A DNA stretch of 64,000 nucleotides. Source: Rivularia sp963920925. GTDB taxonomy: Bacteria > Cyanobacteriota > Cyanobacteriia > Cyanobacteriales > Nostocaceae. The stretch is from contig NZ_CAWUDI010000012.1 of NCBI RefSeq assembly GCF_963920925.1, positions 62,001-126,000 of the forward strand. The letters are read 5' to 3'. The position numbers and the translations under genes were made by a program. Positions 44,910 through 52,775 of this stretch are shown here, in pieces; positions within the stretch are counted from its first letter, which is position 1; each line of letters begins with the position of its first letter. The notes beneath the pieces were generated by a model that saw only the letters and a list, made by a program, of their open reading frames with translations, ran no database searches and had not been told where the DNA came from.

Positions 44910-46927
44910 TGGAACCAATTAACCCTATATATTATGATGCTATTGTTTACGCTGGCAATCAAGGTATGAGTAAGGATGAGATATTAGAAACAATCCTTGC
45001 TAATTTACCAGAAGATTTACATAGTAATGCAATCACAATTATTAATAGTTTAGATACGGATGATAAAGCTGATTTTAATAATTTCTCTGAACTATTTAAC
45101 TACGTATTTTATTTAGTAAGTCAGAATAAGAACGATAAATCTATTTTAAATCAATTATCAGCTAGCTGTAATTTAGAACAGTTTGAGTTTGTTAAATATG
45201 CTTTACGCTATATAACTATCAATCGCATCCCTTCGGTATGGGAATTAGACAACGTTCAGAACGAACTAATTAACCTGGATATTAACGAGTTAGTTAAGCG
45301 GTGTGAAAGTATCATAAACTTGGCACATAAAGAAGTTGCTTATCGGATAATATTGCAGCATTTTCACAAGGCATTTTGCGACGGGGAATCAATCAAGTGG
45401 TTTGTAGATATAGCAACCCAAACTACAGATGAAACAATAATCAAATACTGCGATCGCATAGCGGTGATGATATCGAAAGCGCAAGGTGTAGAGCCAATGA
45501 CAGCATTAGAAGCCTCATCTGAAATTGAGCCAGAAAATTTATCAACAACTGAGTCGGGAAAACTAATTGTAGATACTCTAGCAGAATTTAAGATAGCAGC
45601 AGAATATATTGATGCTGAATGCGGTCCTACCTTTAAACGCATCAAAATTAAACTAGGTAAAGGTATGTCATTTAAGAAGATTCAAGATTTTGGTAAGGAT
45701 TTTGTTATTCAGTTAGGATTGGAGCTAAATATAAAAGTTCCACCAATGATTGATGTTGTTCCCGGTGGTGCTGCGATTGATATTCCTCGTACCGATAGAG
45801 AAATTGTTTATTTCAAAGATTATGTTGATTTTACATCACCTATAGATATACATAATATTATTATCCCTGGTGGGGTTGGGGTTGATGGGAATTACGTTGA
45901 TATTTCGCTATCTGATGAAAACGTTACACATATTTTAGGTGGTGGAAGAACTAGGGGTGGTAAGTCCCAATTTGAGAAAGCAGCAATACTTTACTTGGCA
46001 CGCCGCTATCCCCCGTCGGTAGTCCAATTGGCTTTATCCGATGTGAAACGAGTTACTTTTAGCAAGTTCTCGAAACTACCTCACCTAATTTCACCCGTAG
46101 CTAAGGATGCTGAATCGAGCGCCAAGCTATTTAGTTTGCTGGTTAACCACATGGAAGCTAGATACCGGGAGTTTGAGAGGGTGGGGGTAGAGACAATCGG
46201 AGAGTTTAATCGCAAGCATTATCCTGAGTTAATTATGCCCCGGATAGCAACGTGGGTAGATGAGTGCTTTGATTTGTTAACTGATAAAGGATATTGCGAG
46301 TTAATTGAAATGGATATGATGAAGCTTTTAGCTAAGGCTGGGGGTGCGGGAATTCATATGATGTTTTACACTCAACGACCTGATAAAAACGTTATTAATC
46401 CTTTAATTAGAAGTAACTTTCCTGCTAAAACTGCATTTGCCACTACCCGCCCAGAAGATAGCTGTATTATTTTGGGCGATGATAACACCTTGGCTGCTAA
46501 CTTATTAGGTTATGGAGACTTTTTGTATAAAACTTCTACCCAAGTATCGAGATTGCAAGCACTTTATGTTGGTGATGCGGAGGAGCCAAAATACTTTGAG
46601 CAGCTATTAGAAGAAGCAATCAATCAAGAGGATATTTATAATGCTTGGGAACCTAATGATATTGAAGAGTTTATTGCTCCTGAAACTATCAATACTAAAA
46701 GCGGCAAGGTAAGTAAAGTCAATTTTGATAGTAGTTTTGGTTTTGATATCAAGTTAGATGACGAATCAAAAAACTCGATAATAAACTTACATAAAAAAGG
46801 TTACGGTGTTGATGAAATTGCAAAAGTAATATTTAATATATCTCGTCAAAATGGTAGATATTACAAGAAATATCGGGCTGTTGTGGAAGAGTTTTTAAAT
46901 GAAGAAAGTGATGAAAATGATTTATGA
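44909..46927 (+). CDS. FtsK/SpoIIIE-type DNA translocase
   Basis: 672 residues from ATG 44909, one base overlapping the previous stop. The N-terminal ~230 residues are helical and lack membrane spans. An FtsK-beta-like strand region is followed by the motor: Walker A 'GGGRTRGGKS' (344-353) and Walker B 'IATWVDECFDLL' (Asp451, Glu452). Further on lies the conserved 'GAGIHMMFYTQRPD' sensor region. The last ~50 residues ('NLHKKGYGVDEIAKVIFNISRQNG') form an HTH-like domain that could read DNA, as FtsK-gamma or TraB C-termini do. It is likely the dsDNA pump of the operon. Confidence 0.88.
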   Translation: MEPINPIYYDAIVYAGNQGMSKDEILETILANLPEDLHSNAITIINSLDTDDKADFNNFSELFNYVFYLVSQNKNDKSILNQLSASCNLEQFEFVKYALRYITINRIPSVWELDNVQNELINLDINELVKRCESIINLAHKEVAYRIILQHFHKAFCDGESIKWFVDIATQTTDETIIKYCDRIAVMISKAQGVEPMTALEASSEIEPENLSTTESGKLIVDTLAEFKIAAEYIDAECGPTFKRIKIKLGKGMSFKKIQDFGKDFVIQLGLELNIKVPPMIDVVPGGAAIDIPRTDREIVYFKDYVDFTSPIDIHNIIIPGGVGVDGNYVDISLSDENVTHILGGGRTRGGKSQFEKAAILYLARRYPPSVVQLALSDVKRVTFSKFSKLPHLISPVAKDAESSAKLFSLLVNHMEARYREFERVGVETIGEFNRKHYPELIMPRIATWVDECFDLLTDKGYCELIEMDMMKLLAKAGGAGIHMMFYTQRPDKNVINPLIRSNFPAKTAFATTRPEDSCIILGDDNTLAANLLGYGDFLYKTSTQVSRLQALYVGDAEEPKYFEQLLEEAINQEDIYNAWEPNDIEEFIAPETINTKSGKVSKVNFDSSFGFDIKLDDESKNSIINLHKKGYGVDEIAKVIFNISRQNGRYYKKYRAVVEEFLNEESDENDL

Positions 46928-47357
46928 ACTAAAAATGCCGCTACCACCAACTTTAAACGAAATTATTAATACTGCTCGTTGTGGTTGGAAACCAAGTAAT
47001 CAGTTAAAGAAGCAATGGACTAATAAGATAGCAAGGTTTGTTAAAGAATGCGGATTCAATTTCAACGAAGAAATATGGATCGAATTCAACTGGTATCTAC
47101 GTAATTTTGGCAGAGACTTCGATAATGTAGCTGCAAGTAGTAAGTTTATTATGGATGGTATAGTAAACGCAAAAGCTATTCGTAGTGATAATTTGATGGT
47201 AATAAAATCTCCAGTTGTTCATTACTATCATCGTTGCAAAAGTGCTGATATTGTAATACTACGAATATCGCATTCACCTGATTTTCTCTTAGATAATTTT
47301 CTGTTGTCAAACCAATATTCATCGAGTAAAATAACGAAGTTGTTAGCAATTAAATAA
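46917..47357 (+). CDS. rusA: RusA-type Holliday junction resolvase
   Basis: About 146 residues from ATG 46917, overlapping the translocase end by 11 bases. Fold and catalytic residues match RusA closely: 'PLPPTLNE' near the start, Asp67 and Asp69 in 'GRDFDNV', Lys76, 'IMDGIV' and Asp91 in 'IRSDN'. RusA cuts four-way DNA junctions. Coupled to the FtsK-type gene, it would resolve dimers or recombination intermediates of the transferred plasmid. The C-terminal ~25 residues are Ser/Asn/Lys-rich. Confidence 0.88.
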   Translation: MIYELKMPLPPTLNEIINTARCGWKPSNQLKKQWTNKIARFVKECGFNFNEEIWIEFNWYLRNFGRDFDNVAASSKFIMDGIVNAKAIRSDNLMVIKSPVVHYYHRCKSADIVILRISHSPDFLLDNFLLSNQYSSSKITKLLAIK

Positions 47358-47358
47358 T

Positions 47359-47562
47359 ATGGAAAAGCAGATCACAAGTTATAAATAAGCTTTAGATATT
47401 GCCTTAGAAGCATTAAAATATTACGCCGACAATTCTAGTTGGGGTACTGTTTCTACCTATGGGCACAAGAAATCTAACAGATGGATTGGAGAAGGAGAAG
47501 GAGCAGATTTAGCAATTGAAGCACTACGAAAAGTAGAGTTAGCATTGAGTGAAGACGAATGA
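47359..47562 (+). pseudogene. Small phage/plasmid-type ORF with an early in-frame TAA
   Basis: ATG 47359 opens a frame that hits TAA at 47386-47388 after nine codons, then continues cleanly to TGA 47560-47562 as 'ALDIALEALKYYADNSSWG' ... 'GEGADLAIEALRKVELALSEDE'. The continuing part is a plausible small helical protein. A single C-to-T change of CAA would explain the stop. The following gene starts four bases before its end. It could also start at an unseen alternative codon downstream of the TAA. Confidence 0.5.
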
Positions 47563-47954
47563 CACAAATTAAAACAGATATAAGTGACTTACCAACTAGA
47601 GAACTTTGTCGAAGAATAGATAATTGTCTAGAAGCATCTACAAAGTTAAACGATGATTGTTTGTTATCTTTTTGCAGCATTACAGCTGATGAACTAGATT
47701 ACGATGTTGATTGGTATTTATTTTTTCAAAGCTGCTGGAATATTTATTCTTGGTTACGGCAGAGTATGAAGTGTTTAATTTTCCTAAGATTTAAGCCTAA
47801 TAATATTATATTGTTTGATTTAGATAGAATACAATTGTATGATTTAATTAATAAACTAAAAGAACAATTGCTAATAGTTTATTCATTTTATCCAGAAGAA
47901 TACGACGAAGTAGAGCGATATCTGGAAGTATTTTATTTAATGAGCCAAGAATAG
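47559..47954 (+). CDS. Hypothetical protein (131 residues)
   Basis: Start ATG 47559 is coupled (ATGA) to the end of the preceding small frame. The protein is acidic and aromatic-rich ('YDVDWYLFFQSCWNIYSWLRQSMKC'), with a C-terminal acidic helix. No motif or family was recognised. It ends immediately before the tRNA-like structure at 47954. Confidence 0.45.
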   Translation: MTQIKTDISDLPTRELCRRIDNCLEASTKLNDDCLLSFCSITADELDYDVDWYLFFQSCWNIYSWLRQSMKCLIFLRFKPNNIILFDLDRIQLYDLINKLKEQLLIVYSFYPEEYDEVERYLEVFYLMSQE

Positions 47955-47999
47955 GTAATCTTTGGTAAGTAAAAGCAAGTTCGATTCTTGCTATTACCA
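47954..47999 (+). tRNA. Miniature tRNA-like structure (acceptor and T arm only)
   Basis: GGTAAT (47954-47959) pairs with ATTACC (47993-47998), followed by A47999 like a discriminator. The T arm is perfect: GCAAG (47975-47979), loop TTCGATT (47980-47986) and CTTGC (47987-47991). Only 14 bases stand where the D and anticodon arms should be, so it cannot be a normal tRNA. It is best read as a tRNA deletion relic or a tRNA-mimic; it overlaps the end of the previous gene by one base. Confidence 0.55.
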
Positions 48000-48168
48000 T
48001 TGAGGATGATGATTGCCGATACTGAAAATATTAGTACAGATTTATCTAAAATCTGGAAAATAGCAGAGTAAGGCGTAGGTTAATTGTTTCCTCAAAATCC
48101 CAATTTTCAATATGCCGGGGCAAGAGTAATTTTTGCTTTTGTTAACATATTTAGAGAGGGAATGGACT

Positions 48169-49428
48169 ATGTTTAAGAAATTTTGTGCTAGTGCAATTGA
48201 AGTAATTAACGTATCGGTAGGAGCAATTTCATTAACTGCGATCGCTATTGGTGCGGCAACAGTTTTTGGCAGCAGTGGCTTATTCTGTCTTAATAAAGCC
48301 GGAGTGGAAACCATACCAGAAAAACGGATCGAACAAACCTTAAACTTGGGAATGAGTTCGATCTATTTCGGAGCCTTTGGACTTCTATTTGGTGCCACTA
48401 CTACTTGTGTTGCTCATGTTTTAGATAGGGATGACGAGGAGGAATCTTCAACTTCTATTAGTACTAATTCTTTGGTAAATGAGTCGAGGGAAAGTATCCT
48501 ATCTGAAGATAATACCGAATTGCCATATCTTTACCTGATAATGCGATTAAATGGGTATTCTCAATTTGGGGATGACTTGATAATTGGAAGATTAGAAGAT
48601 GGAATATTTGTCCACGAATTTGTAAATTCTCACTGCAAAGATGGATTCTTAGATGTATTTGATTGTTTTTACGATGAAAACGAACTGATTGGGAAGGCGT
48701 TTTCATCAATCAATCCAAAACCTTTGGATGCGGCTCGTGAACTTATTGATTTTTACCGTCCTCAAATAGAAGCTAACCGTGAGGGTTCCCTTGCTATTAA
48801 CTTTGAGGCTTGCGGTGGATGTCGTAATTTTCACGGCGCAGACAATATTGTTTGCGGTATACATCCATATGGGTGGGATAATTCTACTTGTCCCGATTGG
48901 GAGTCTAAAAATAATCAAAAACAAGTTCACTTTCCATTCGAGCGCGAAGAAGTAGTTGAACATCTGAGTCAGAGAATTGAAGTTAATCAAGCGAGATTAA
49001 TTAAACACGACAACGGTACTTTAACTCTTTGGGATTACTATACCAATCGATACTTTCGTTTTTCGTGGGCAGGGATTCTTCTCGATGATTCAGATAAACT
49101 AGTGGAATTAGGCGAACACGCTCGATTACTTTCCTACGTCCAATACTTTTCAGTACGAGCTGTAATTGAGTTTGACTATTCATCTAAGATTGATGAATTT
49201 GCTAAGCAATTGAAAGGTATTGCTAGTGTTGAAATTAGCGATACGGGTATTAATGTCAGGGTTAAACATTGCCCGATGCGTAACCACGAACGGATATTTC
49301 GTTTTCAATTGAACGGTATTCCACTGTACCCTTACGAATCAATTGTGCCGCAACAAATCAAATCTAATTACAACCTTGTGACTTTTGTTGAATGGTTGAA
49401 AGACAATAAAACTAGAACAAGAAGATGA
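48169..49428 (+). CDS. Membrane protein with a Cys-rich cytosolic domain
   Basis: About 419 residues from ATG 48169, preceded by GAGAGGGA. Two N-terminal membrane helices ('VGAISLTAIAIGAATVFGS' and 'SIYFGAFGLLFGATTTCVAHVL') lead to a cytosolic part. There a cluster 'CGGCRNFHG' ... 'VCGIHPYGW' ... 'CPDWE' (~240-270) has four Cys and two His, and probably binds zinc or iron. I recall this CxxC..HG..CxxHP..C.DWE motif as a recurring small domain in cyanobacteria. The C-terminal ~150 residues are a mixed fold without a known motif. Function unknown. Confidence 0.6.
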   Translation: MFKKFCASAIEVINVSVGAISLTAIAIGAATVFGSSGLFCLNKAGVETIPEKRIEQTLNLGMSSIYFGAFGLLFGATTTCVAHVLDRDDEEESSTSISTNSLVNESRESILSEDNTELPYLYLIMRLNGYSQFGDDLIIGRLEDGIFVHEFVNSHCKDGFLDVFDCFYDENELIGKAFSSINPKPLDAARELIDFYRPQIEANREGSLAINFEACGGCRNFHGADNIVCGIHPYGWDNSTCPDWESKNNQKQVHFPFEREEVVEHLSQRIEVNQARLIKHDNGTLTLWDYYTNRYFRFSWAGILLDDSDKLVELGEHARLLSYVQYFSVRAVIEFDYSSKIDEFAKQLKGIASVEISDTGINVRVKHCPMRNHERIFRFQLNGIPLYPYESIVPQQIKSNYNLVTFVEWLKDNKTRTRR

Positions 49429-49538
49429 ACCAAATTTCTAACTCTCAACGTAAAAATACCAAGGATAACGTACCAGTTGGTAAAGTTTCTGAGAACTCAT
49501 TTACTTCTTTGACACCACCACAAATTTCGGAAACTTAG
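49425..49538 (+). CDS. Small hypothetical ORF (37 residues)
   Basis: ATG 49425 overlaps the preceding stop by four bases (ATGA), which is the only support. The peptide is Ser/Thr/Asn-rich with no recognisable motif. Confidence 0.3.
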   Translation: MNQISNSQRKNTKDNVPVGKVSENSFTSLTPPQISET

Positions 49539-49612
49539 TTCATCTACTAATAAAAAAGTAGCATAAACCTCTCTTTCCTCTGTGGTTATAGGCGTGATTT
49601 GTTAGATGCATT

Positions 49613-49641
49613 CAGTACGGGGGGTTTTCCCCCCACTACTG
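49613..49641. other. G6-T4-C6 hairpin
   Basis: CAGTA (49613-49617) and TACTG (49637-49641) flank GGGGGG-TTTT-CCCCCC (49619-49634). It makes a very stable stem-loop 47 bases before the next start codon, in an AT-rich context. It could be a terminator for the upstream transcript or a 5'-UTR control element; no T-run follows. Confidence 0.6.
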
Positions 49642-49687
49642 GATGATATCTACATTTTCATCCAATAACTATATACAAGGAATTACA

Positions 49688-50125
49688 ATGTTTAAAATTT
49701 TGTTTGATTGTTCGGCATTTGAAATTTCTGCTACCGTTCAAGCTATCAACGATGTCCTATTTCCAGTTTTCTTGTTTGTAATTATCTTTTGGTTTATGTG
49801 CGATATTTTCTTAGTTGATAAAGAACTCATTACTGATGAAAATATTGCTCGTCAAGAAGATTTGCAGGCTGAAAGTTTACTTTCCAATGCGGAAGTAAAT
49901 TGCAAAACTGAACTATTTGACGTTGATGTTGAATATCAAAACCTTAAAGATTTGGGTGCGGGTAAACTTCGGCAGTTTTGTAAAAGAAACAAAGTTAAAG
50001 GCTACACCACTGCTTATCGAGAAGGTGGTATAGACGGTTTAGTTGGATTTTTAATTCAACTGCGAATTTACGTTTACAATATCGAACAACAAATTGGACA
50101 CGTAGAAATATCGGCGATTAGCTGA
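49688..50125 (+). CDS. Membrane-anchored protein with a SAP/Rho-N-like tail
   Basis: About 145 residues from ATG 49688, with AAGGAATTA upstream. One hydrophobic segment ('VLFPVFLFVIIFWFMCDIFLV', ~22-43) is followed by an acidic linker. The C-terminal region 'LKDLGAGKLRQFCKRNKVKG' ... 'YREGGIDGLVGFLIQL' has the two-helix layout of a SAP or Rho-N domain, which binds nucleic acid. The protein at 60628-61080 has the same architecture, so the two appear to be paralogs. A role in tethering DNA to the membrane is inferred. Confidence 0.55.
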   Translation: MFKILFDCSAFEISATVQAINDVLFPVFLFVIIFWFMCDIFLVDKELITDENIARQEDLQAESLLSNAEVNCKTELFDVDVEYQNLKDLGAGKLRQFCKRNKVKGYTTAYREGGIDGLVGFLIQLRIYVYNIEQQIGHVEISAIS

Positions 50126-50304
50126 TGAAAAGCCCCGGCAATTGATTTGGGTTCTAACTTCAAGGAAAGATAGATTTCAGTTTATCACAGTGTTTTGTTT
50201 TAAAATAAACTTATTATTTTCGCGCTTTTTAAAAGCGGGATAGCAATAATTTTACTTAAGAATAAAACTTTTGTCGGCATTTGAAATTACACTAACAATT
50301 AATC

Positions 50305-50682
50305 ATGCATAAATTAACGCAATATGAAATTGATATTACATTACAAGAAATTGAAGAGAGCGATGGATATTTAGAGTACCATGAATGTGGATATCCAATT
50401 TATTACGCTTATAATATAATTCCTGATAATGGAGAAACAGAAGAAGAATGGTTTGAACCTGTTGATATCGTTGCGAAAAGCATTAGCTTAGGAGAATCTC
50501 TTGAAACCTGTCCGTGTTGCGGAAAAAAACTCAAAAATGGAGAATATTACGATATCGATGACATTAAAGAAGATTTATTAAAACTGATACAGACCTATTG
50601 TAGCAATGGCGACTCACCAGATTTTAAAATTTTGCTTGAACAAATAGGTATACGATTGGGATTAAGCATACACCGTTTATAA
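50305..50682 (+). CDS. Hypothetical protein with a CPCCG zinc-knuckle motif
   Basis: A 125-residue acidic protein. 'ETCPCCGKKLKNGEYY' (~72-87) is a zinc-knuckle-like half-site, and 'YHECGYPIYYAYNI' provides another cysteine. The C-terminal helices are of unknown role. No family was recognised. It is isolated from its neighbours by ~180 bases upstream and an AT-rich 220-base gap downstream. Confidence 0.45.
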   Translation: MHKLTQYEIDITLQEIEESDGYLEYHECGYPIYYAYNIIPDNGETEEEWFEPVDIVAKSISLGESLETCPCCGKKLKNGEYYDIDDIKEDLLKLIQTYCSNGDSPDFKILLEQIGIRLGLSIHRL

Positions 50683-50906
50683 AACCTACATTCTGCACCT
50701 CAACTCTCACAATCGATAATTACTTAAATAAATCTAGATAAAAGAATACTTTTTTTCAAGAAAGTATTCTAAAAAGCATGAATATTTTGCGTTTGCTGCG
50801 TACATTGTTATTACTGAGTTTCACATAATTCTTTCCCAAGATAAATATTTATTGTTTCCATTATCATTCTTACTACAATAAATTTCTATATATTAACGTA
50901 TTGACA

Positions 50907-51251
50907 TTATGCACTTGTTTTTAAATTGTGACTAATGATTACCACCTGACTGCTCAGTATAAAAAACTCTTCTATCGGTCTTAACTGCTGTGATAATACG
51001 TGGTCAAGACTTACACCGCCACCATTTTTACTAATATTTTGCATTGTCCCTAGTGCAGGTATCGGTAAATTTATTTCCATCGCGTCTTCAATTTGTAAAG
51101 TTCCCACTACCAAAGCATCAAGCGGTAGCGAATTTATCCACTCTTCAGCTTCGGCTTCTTCTATACGCTGCCGTCTAATTTTTAGTTGCAGTCTATCTGG
51201 TAGTACTTTTACTCGCTTAGGGATAATCTCGCCACTGTCACCAATTCTCAA
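50907..51251 (-). CDS. Hypothetical protein, possibly N-terminally truncated
   Basis: A 114-residue frame with only TTG 51251 as a start. Sensible codons continue upstream ('AIVAKSTGGQIL') to a TAG near 51290, next to a relic of the tandem-HTH gene, so the true N-terminus was probably lost in a rearrangement. The body has 'LPDRLQLKIRRQRIEEAEAEEW' and an extended strand region. I do not recognise the family. Confidence 0.4.
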   Translation of the reverse strand: MRIGDSGEIIPKRVKVLPDRLQLKIRRQRIEEAEAEEWINSLPLDALVVGTLQIEDAMEINLPIPALGTMQNISKNGGGVSLDHVLSQQLRPIEEFFILSSQVVIISHNLKTSA

Positions 51252-51594
51252 TATTTGTCCGCCTGTTGATTTAGCAACAATTGCGCTTCCCTAAGATGCG
51301 ATCTGCTTGCAGCAGCGCTTCGCTATCGCAGCATACAAAAAGCAGCAAAATACCGCAAAGCGGGATGCTGCTTAATTCACATTATATATACGTTCTACAA
51401 GCTATTTGGAACAGTGGAACAGTTACCAACAATAATAATATTTAAAATATTCCTTAATAGAAAAGTAAAAAACATTATTTTTGGCAGGGCAATCGCTTAT
51501 AAATATTTACTATTTACCTTTTGCAAGACTATCTAAGTCTTCTCCATTTTTTAAACGTTCAAAACACTCTTCAGGTGTAATACCGTATTTGTTC
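51252..51594. other. Rearranged stretch with a tandem-HTH relic
   Basis: Contains the 3'-end relic at 51328-51375 and otherwise no gene. It joins unrelated segments, consistent with past recombination among module copies. Confidence 0.45.
51328..51375 (+). pseudogene. 3'-end relic of a tandem-HTH gene (copy D)
   Basis: The 48 bases code A-A-Y-K-K-Q-Q-N-T-A-K-R-D-A-A-stop, matching the C-terminal tail of the module A tandem-HTH pseudogene (A-A-Y-K-K-Q-Q-S-I-A-K-R-N-A-A-stop at 3423-3470). Nothing upstream matches, so only the tail of a former copy remains. Confidence 0.65.
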
Positions 51595-51864
51595 TCATAA
51601 TTTGTTATCTTCTGATTCCCATCTTTCTTCCAATTCTTCAACGGTAATGTTTTCGCTTTTTGCCATATCTGCGACTTGTTCTTTAATAAGACTTGTGTTT
51701 GCTTCTAATCTCGAAGAAATTATCTGACCTGCAAAAGCTGTAGGCTGTTTGCCATGAATCTTAGCCCAATTCATAAGTTTTTTGTAATTATATTTCGATA
51801 TTGTAATAGTCAATCTCGTGTTATTAGGGTCAATTGCCATAGTAGATTTCATAGAACGTTTCAT
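51595..51864 (-). CDS. Small RHH-like antitoxin or regulator (module copy C)
   Basis: An 89-residue protein with a strand-helix-helix core ('TRLTITISKYNYKKLMNWAK' then 'TAFAGQIISSRLEA') and a Lys/Glu-rich C-terminal helix ('SENITVEELEERWES'), typical of RHH antitoxins or plasmid regulators. It is divergent from the truncated tandem-HTH copy C, repeating the order seen in modules A and B. The last 95 bases of the gene are duplicated at 52310-52404. Confidence 0.6.
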   Translation of the reverse strand: MKRSMKSTMAIDPNNTRLTITISKYNYKKLMNWAKIHGKQPTAFAGQIISSRLEANTSLIKEQVADMAKSENITVEELEERWESEDNKL

Positions 51865-52005
51865 ATATATTCCCTTACGCTTTGGGTCAAGTCCAGAGAT
51901 TTCCTATTCTTCTATAAAGATTATACGATACATTGAGAAAAGTTATGCTCTGGAGCTACTCTAGTTGTGATATTGTATTTTCAAACCCTAAAAAGCAGAA
52001 AAATT

Positions 52006-52275
52006 ATGGATATTTACGAAGTTCTTAAGACCTTATCTTCCGAAACTACAAGACCCAGACAATTTTTGCGGTATAGCTTCGGCATCGACAAGCTAGCCCC
52101 CGAAGAAGCTCTTGAAGAAGAAACCAGCTTTGGATATTGCACCAAATGCGTCAGGTTGCTCTCCAAAATACTGGGATTGCAAAGAAAGACAGTACGGGAG
52201 TGGGGGCACAACCCAAATTTTGAAAGAATGCCTCAATACGCACGTATGACTTGTAGTTACGCGCATATGGCTTAA
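52006..52275 (+). pseudogene. Truncated tandem-HTH gene (module copy C)
   Basis: Starts as a paralog of the intact gene at 52776 ('MDIYEVLKTLSSETTRPRQF' against 'MNNYELIKTLSSQSIEPRQF'). It keeps the first HTH repeat and stops at TAA 52273, just where the homologous gene continues into the linker and second repeat. Bases 52053-52224 are identical to 52823-52994 over 172 positions, so the duplication or gene conversion is recent. The ~90-residue product could still bind DNA as a single-repeat form. Confidence 0.7.
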
Positions 52276-52309
52276 AATAATTTTTAGCAAGATAATACCT
52301 GTAATATTA

Positions 52310-52404
52310 TCATAATTTGTTATATTCTGATTCCCATCTTTCTTCCAATTTTTCAACGGTAATGTTTTCGCTTTTTGCCATATCTGCGACTTGTTCTTTA
52401 ATAA
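52310..52404 (-). repeat. 95-bp duplicated fragment of the RHH gene
   Basis: Matches 51595-51689, the 3' end of the RHH gene, with two mismatches in 95. It lacks the rest of that gene and is followed by an unrelated sequence. It is a footprint of the module rearrangement. Confidence 0.75.
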
Positions 52405-52459
52405 TGCTCAGTCTAGAGATTTCTACAGTTTGTGTTTCAACGAGCAATTTATGTTGAAT

Positions 52460-52630
52460 TTATTTATCGAGGTTTTTCCTGCTTTTTACCCATTCCTCTA
52501 TAAGTTCTCGCGATTTTTCGCTCATATTAGTTCCTTCTTGAGCGCACCAGACTTTAAAGTCTCGTCGTAACGACTCAGGCAAAAAAACTCGAAAACTAAC
52601 TGTTGGGTCTTCTTTTGCGTCATTTGTCAT
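52460..52630 (-). CDS. RHH DNA-binding protein (module copy B)
   Basis: About 56 residues from ATG 52630; an upstream ATG at 52657 exists but lies inside the operator. The sequence 'TVSFRVFLPESLRRDFKVWCAQEGTNMSEKSRELIEEWVKSRK' (given by position: ~9-52) has a clear beta strand and two helices of an Arc/ParG-type ribbon-helix-helix. It is divergent from the intact tandem-HTH gene, with a long inverted repeat between them and one arm overlapping this start codon. It probably represses the divergent pair or acts in partition. Confidence 0.68.
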   Translation of the reverse strand: MTNDAKEDPTVSFRVFLPESLRRDFKVWCAQEGTNMSEKSRELIEEWVKSRKNLDK

Positions 52631-52728
52631 AGGTAGGTTACATATATCAACTATCAAATGTCTATTTTGCGTTAGATGATCTGATTTGCAAATACACCAT
52701 ACAGCCTAGTTGATATATATGACCTATG
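52628..52728. promoter_or_regulatory. Two-part inverted repeat between divergent genes
   Basis: ATATATCAACTA (52642-52653) faces TAGTTGATATAT (52707-52718), and CATAGGT (52628-52634) faces ACCTATG (52722-52728). The left outer arm contains the RHH start codon. It is a plausible operator or partition site for the small RHH protein. Confidence 0.6.
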
Positions 52729-52775
52729 TAGAGTATTATCCTTTTATCAGTAAAAACTTCTATCCATCGAAAAAA

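Noticed and set aside
47954..47999. Complete tRNA gene
   Set aside because: The D and anticodon arms are missing, so it cannot decode; kept only as a tRNA-like structure.
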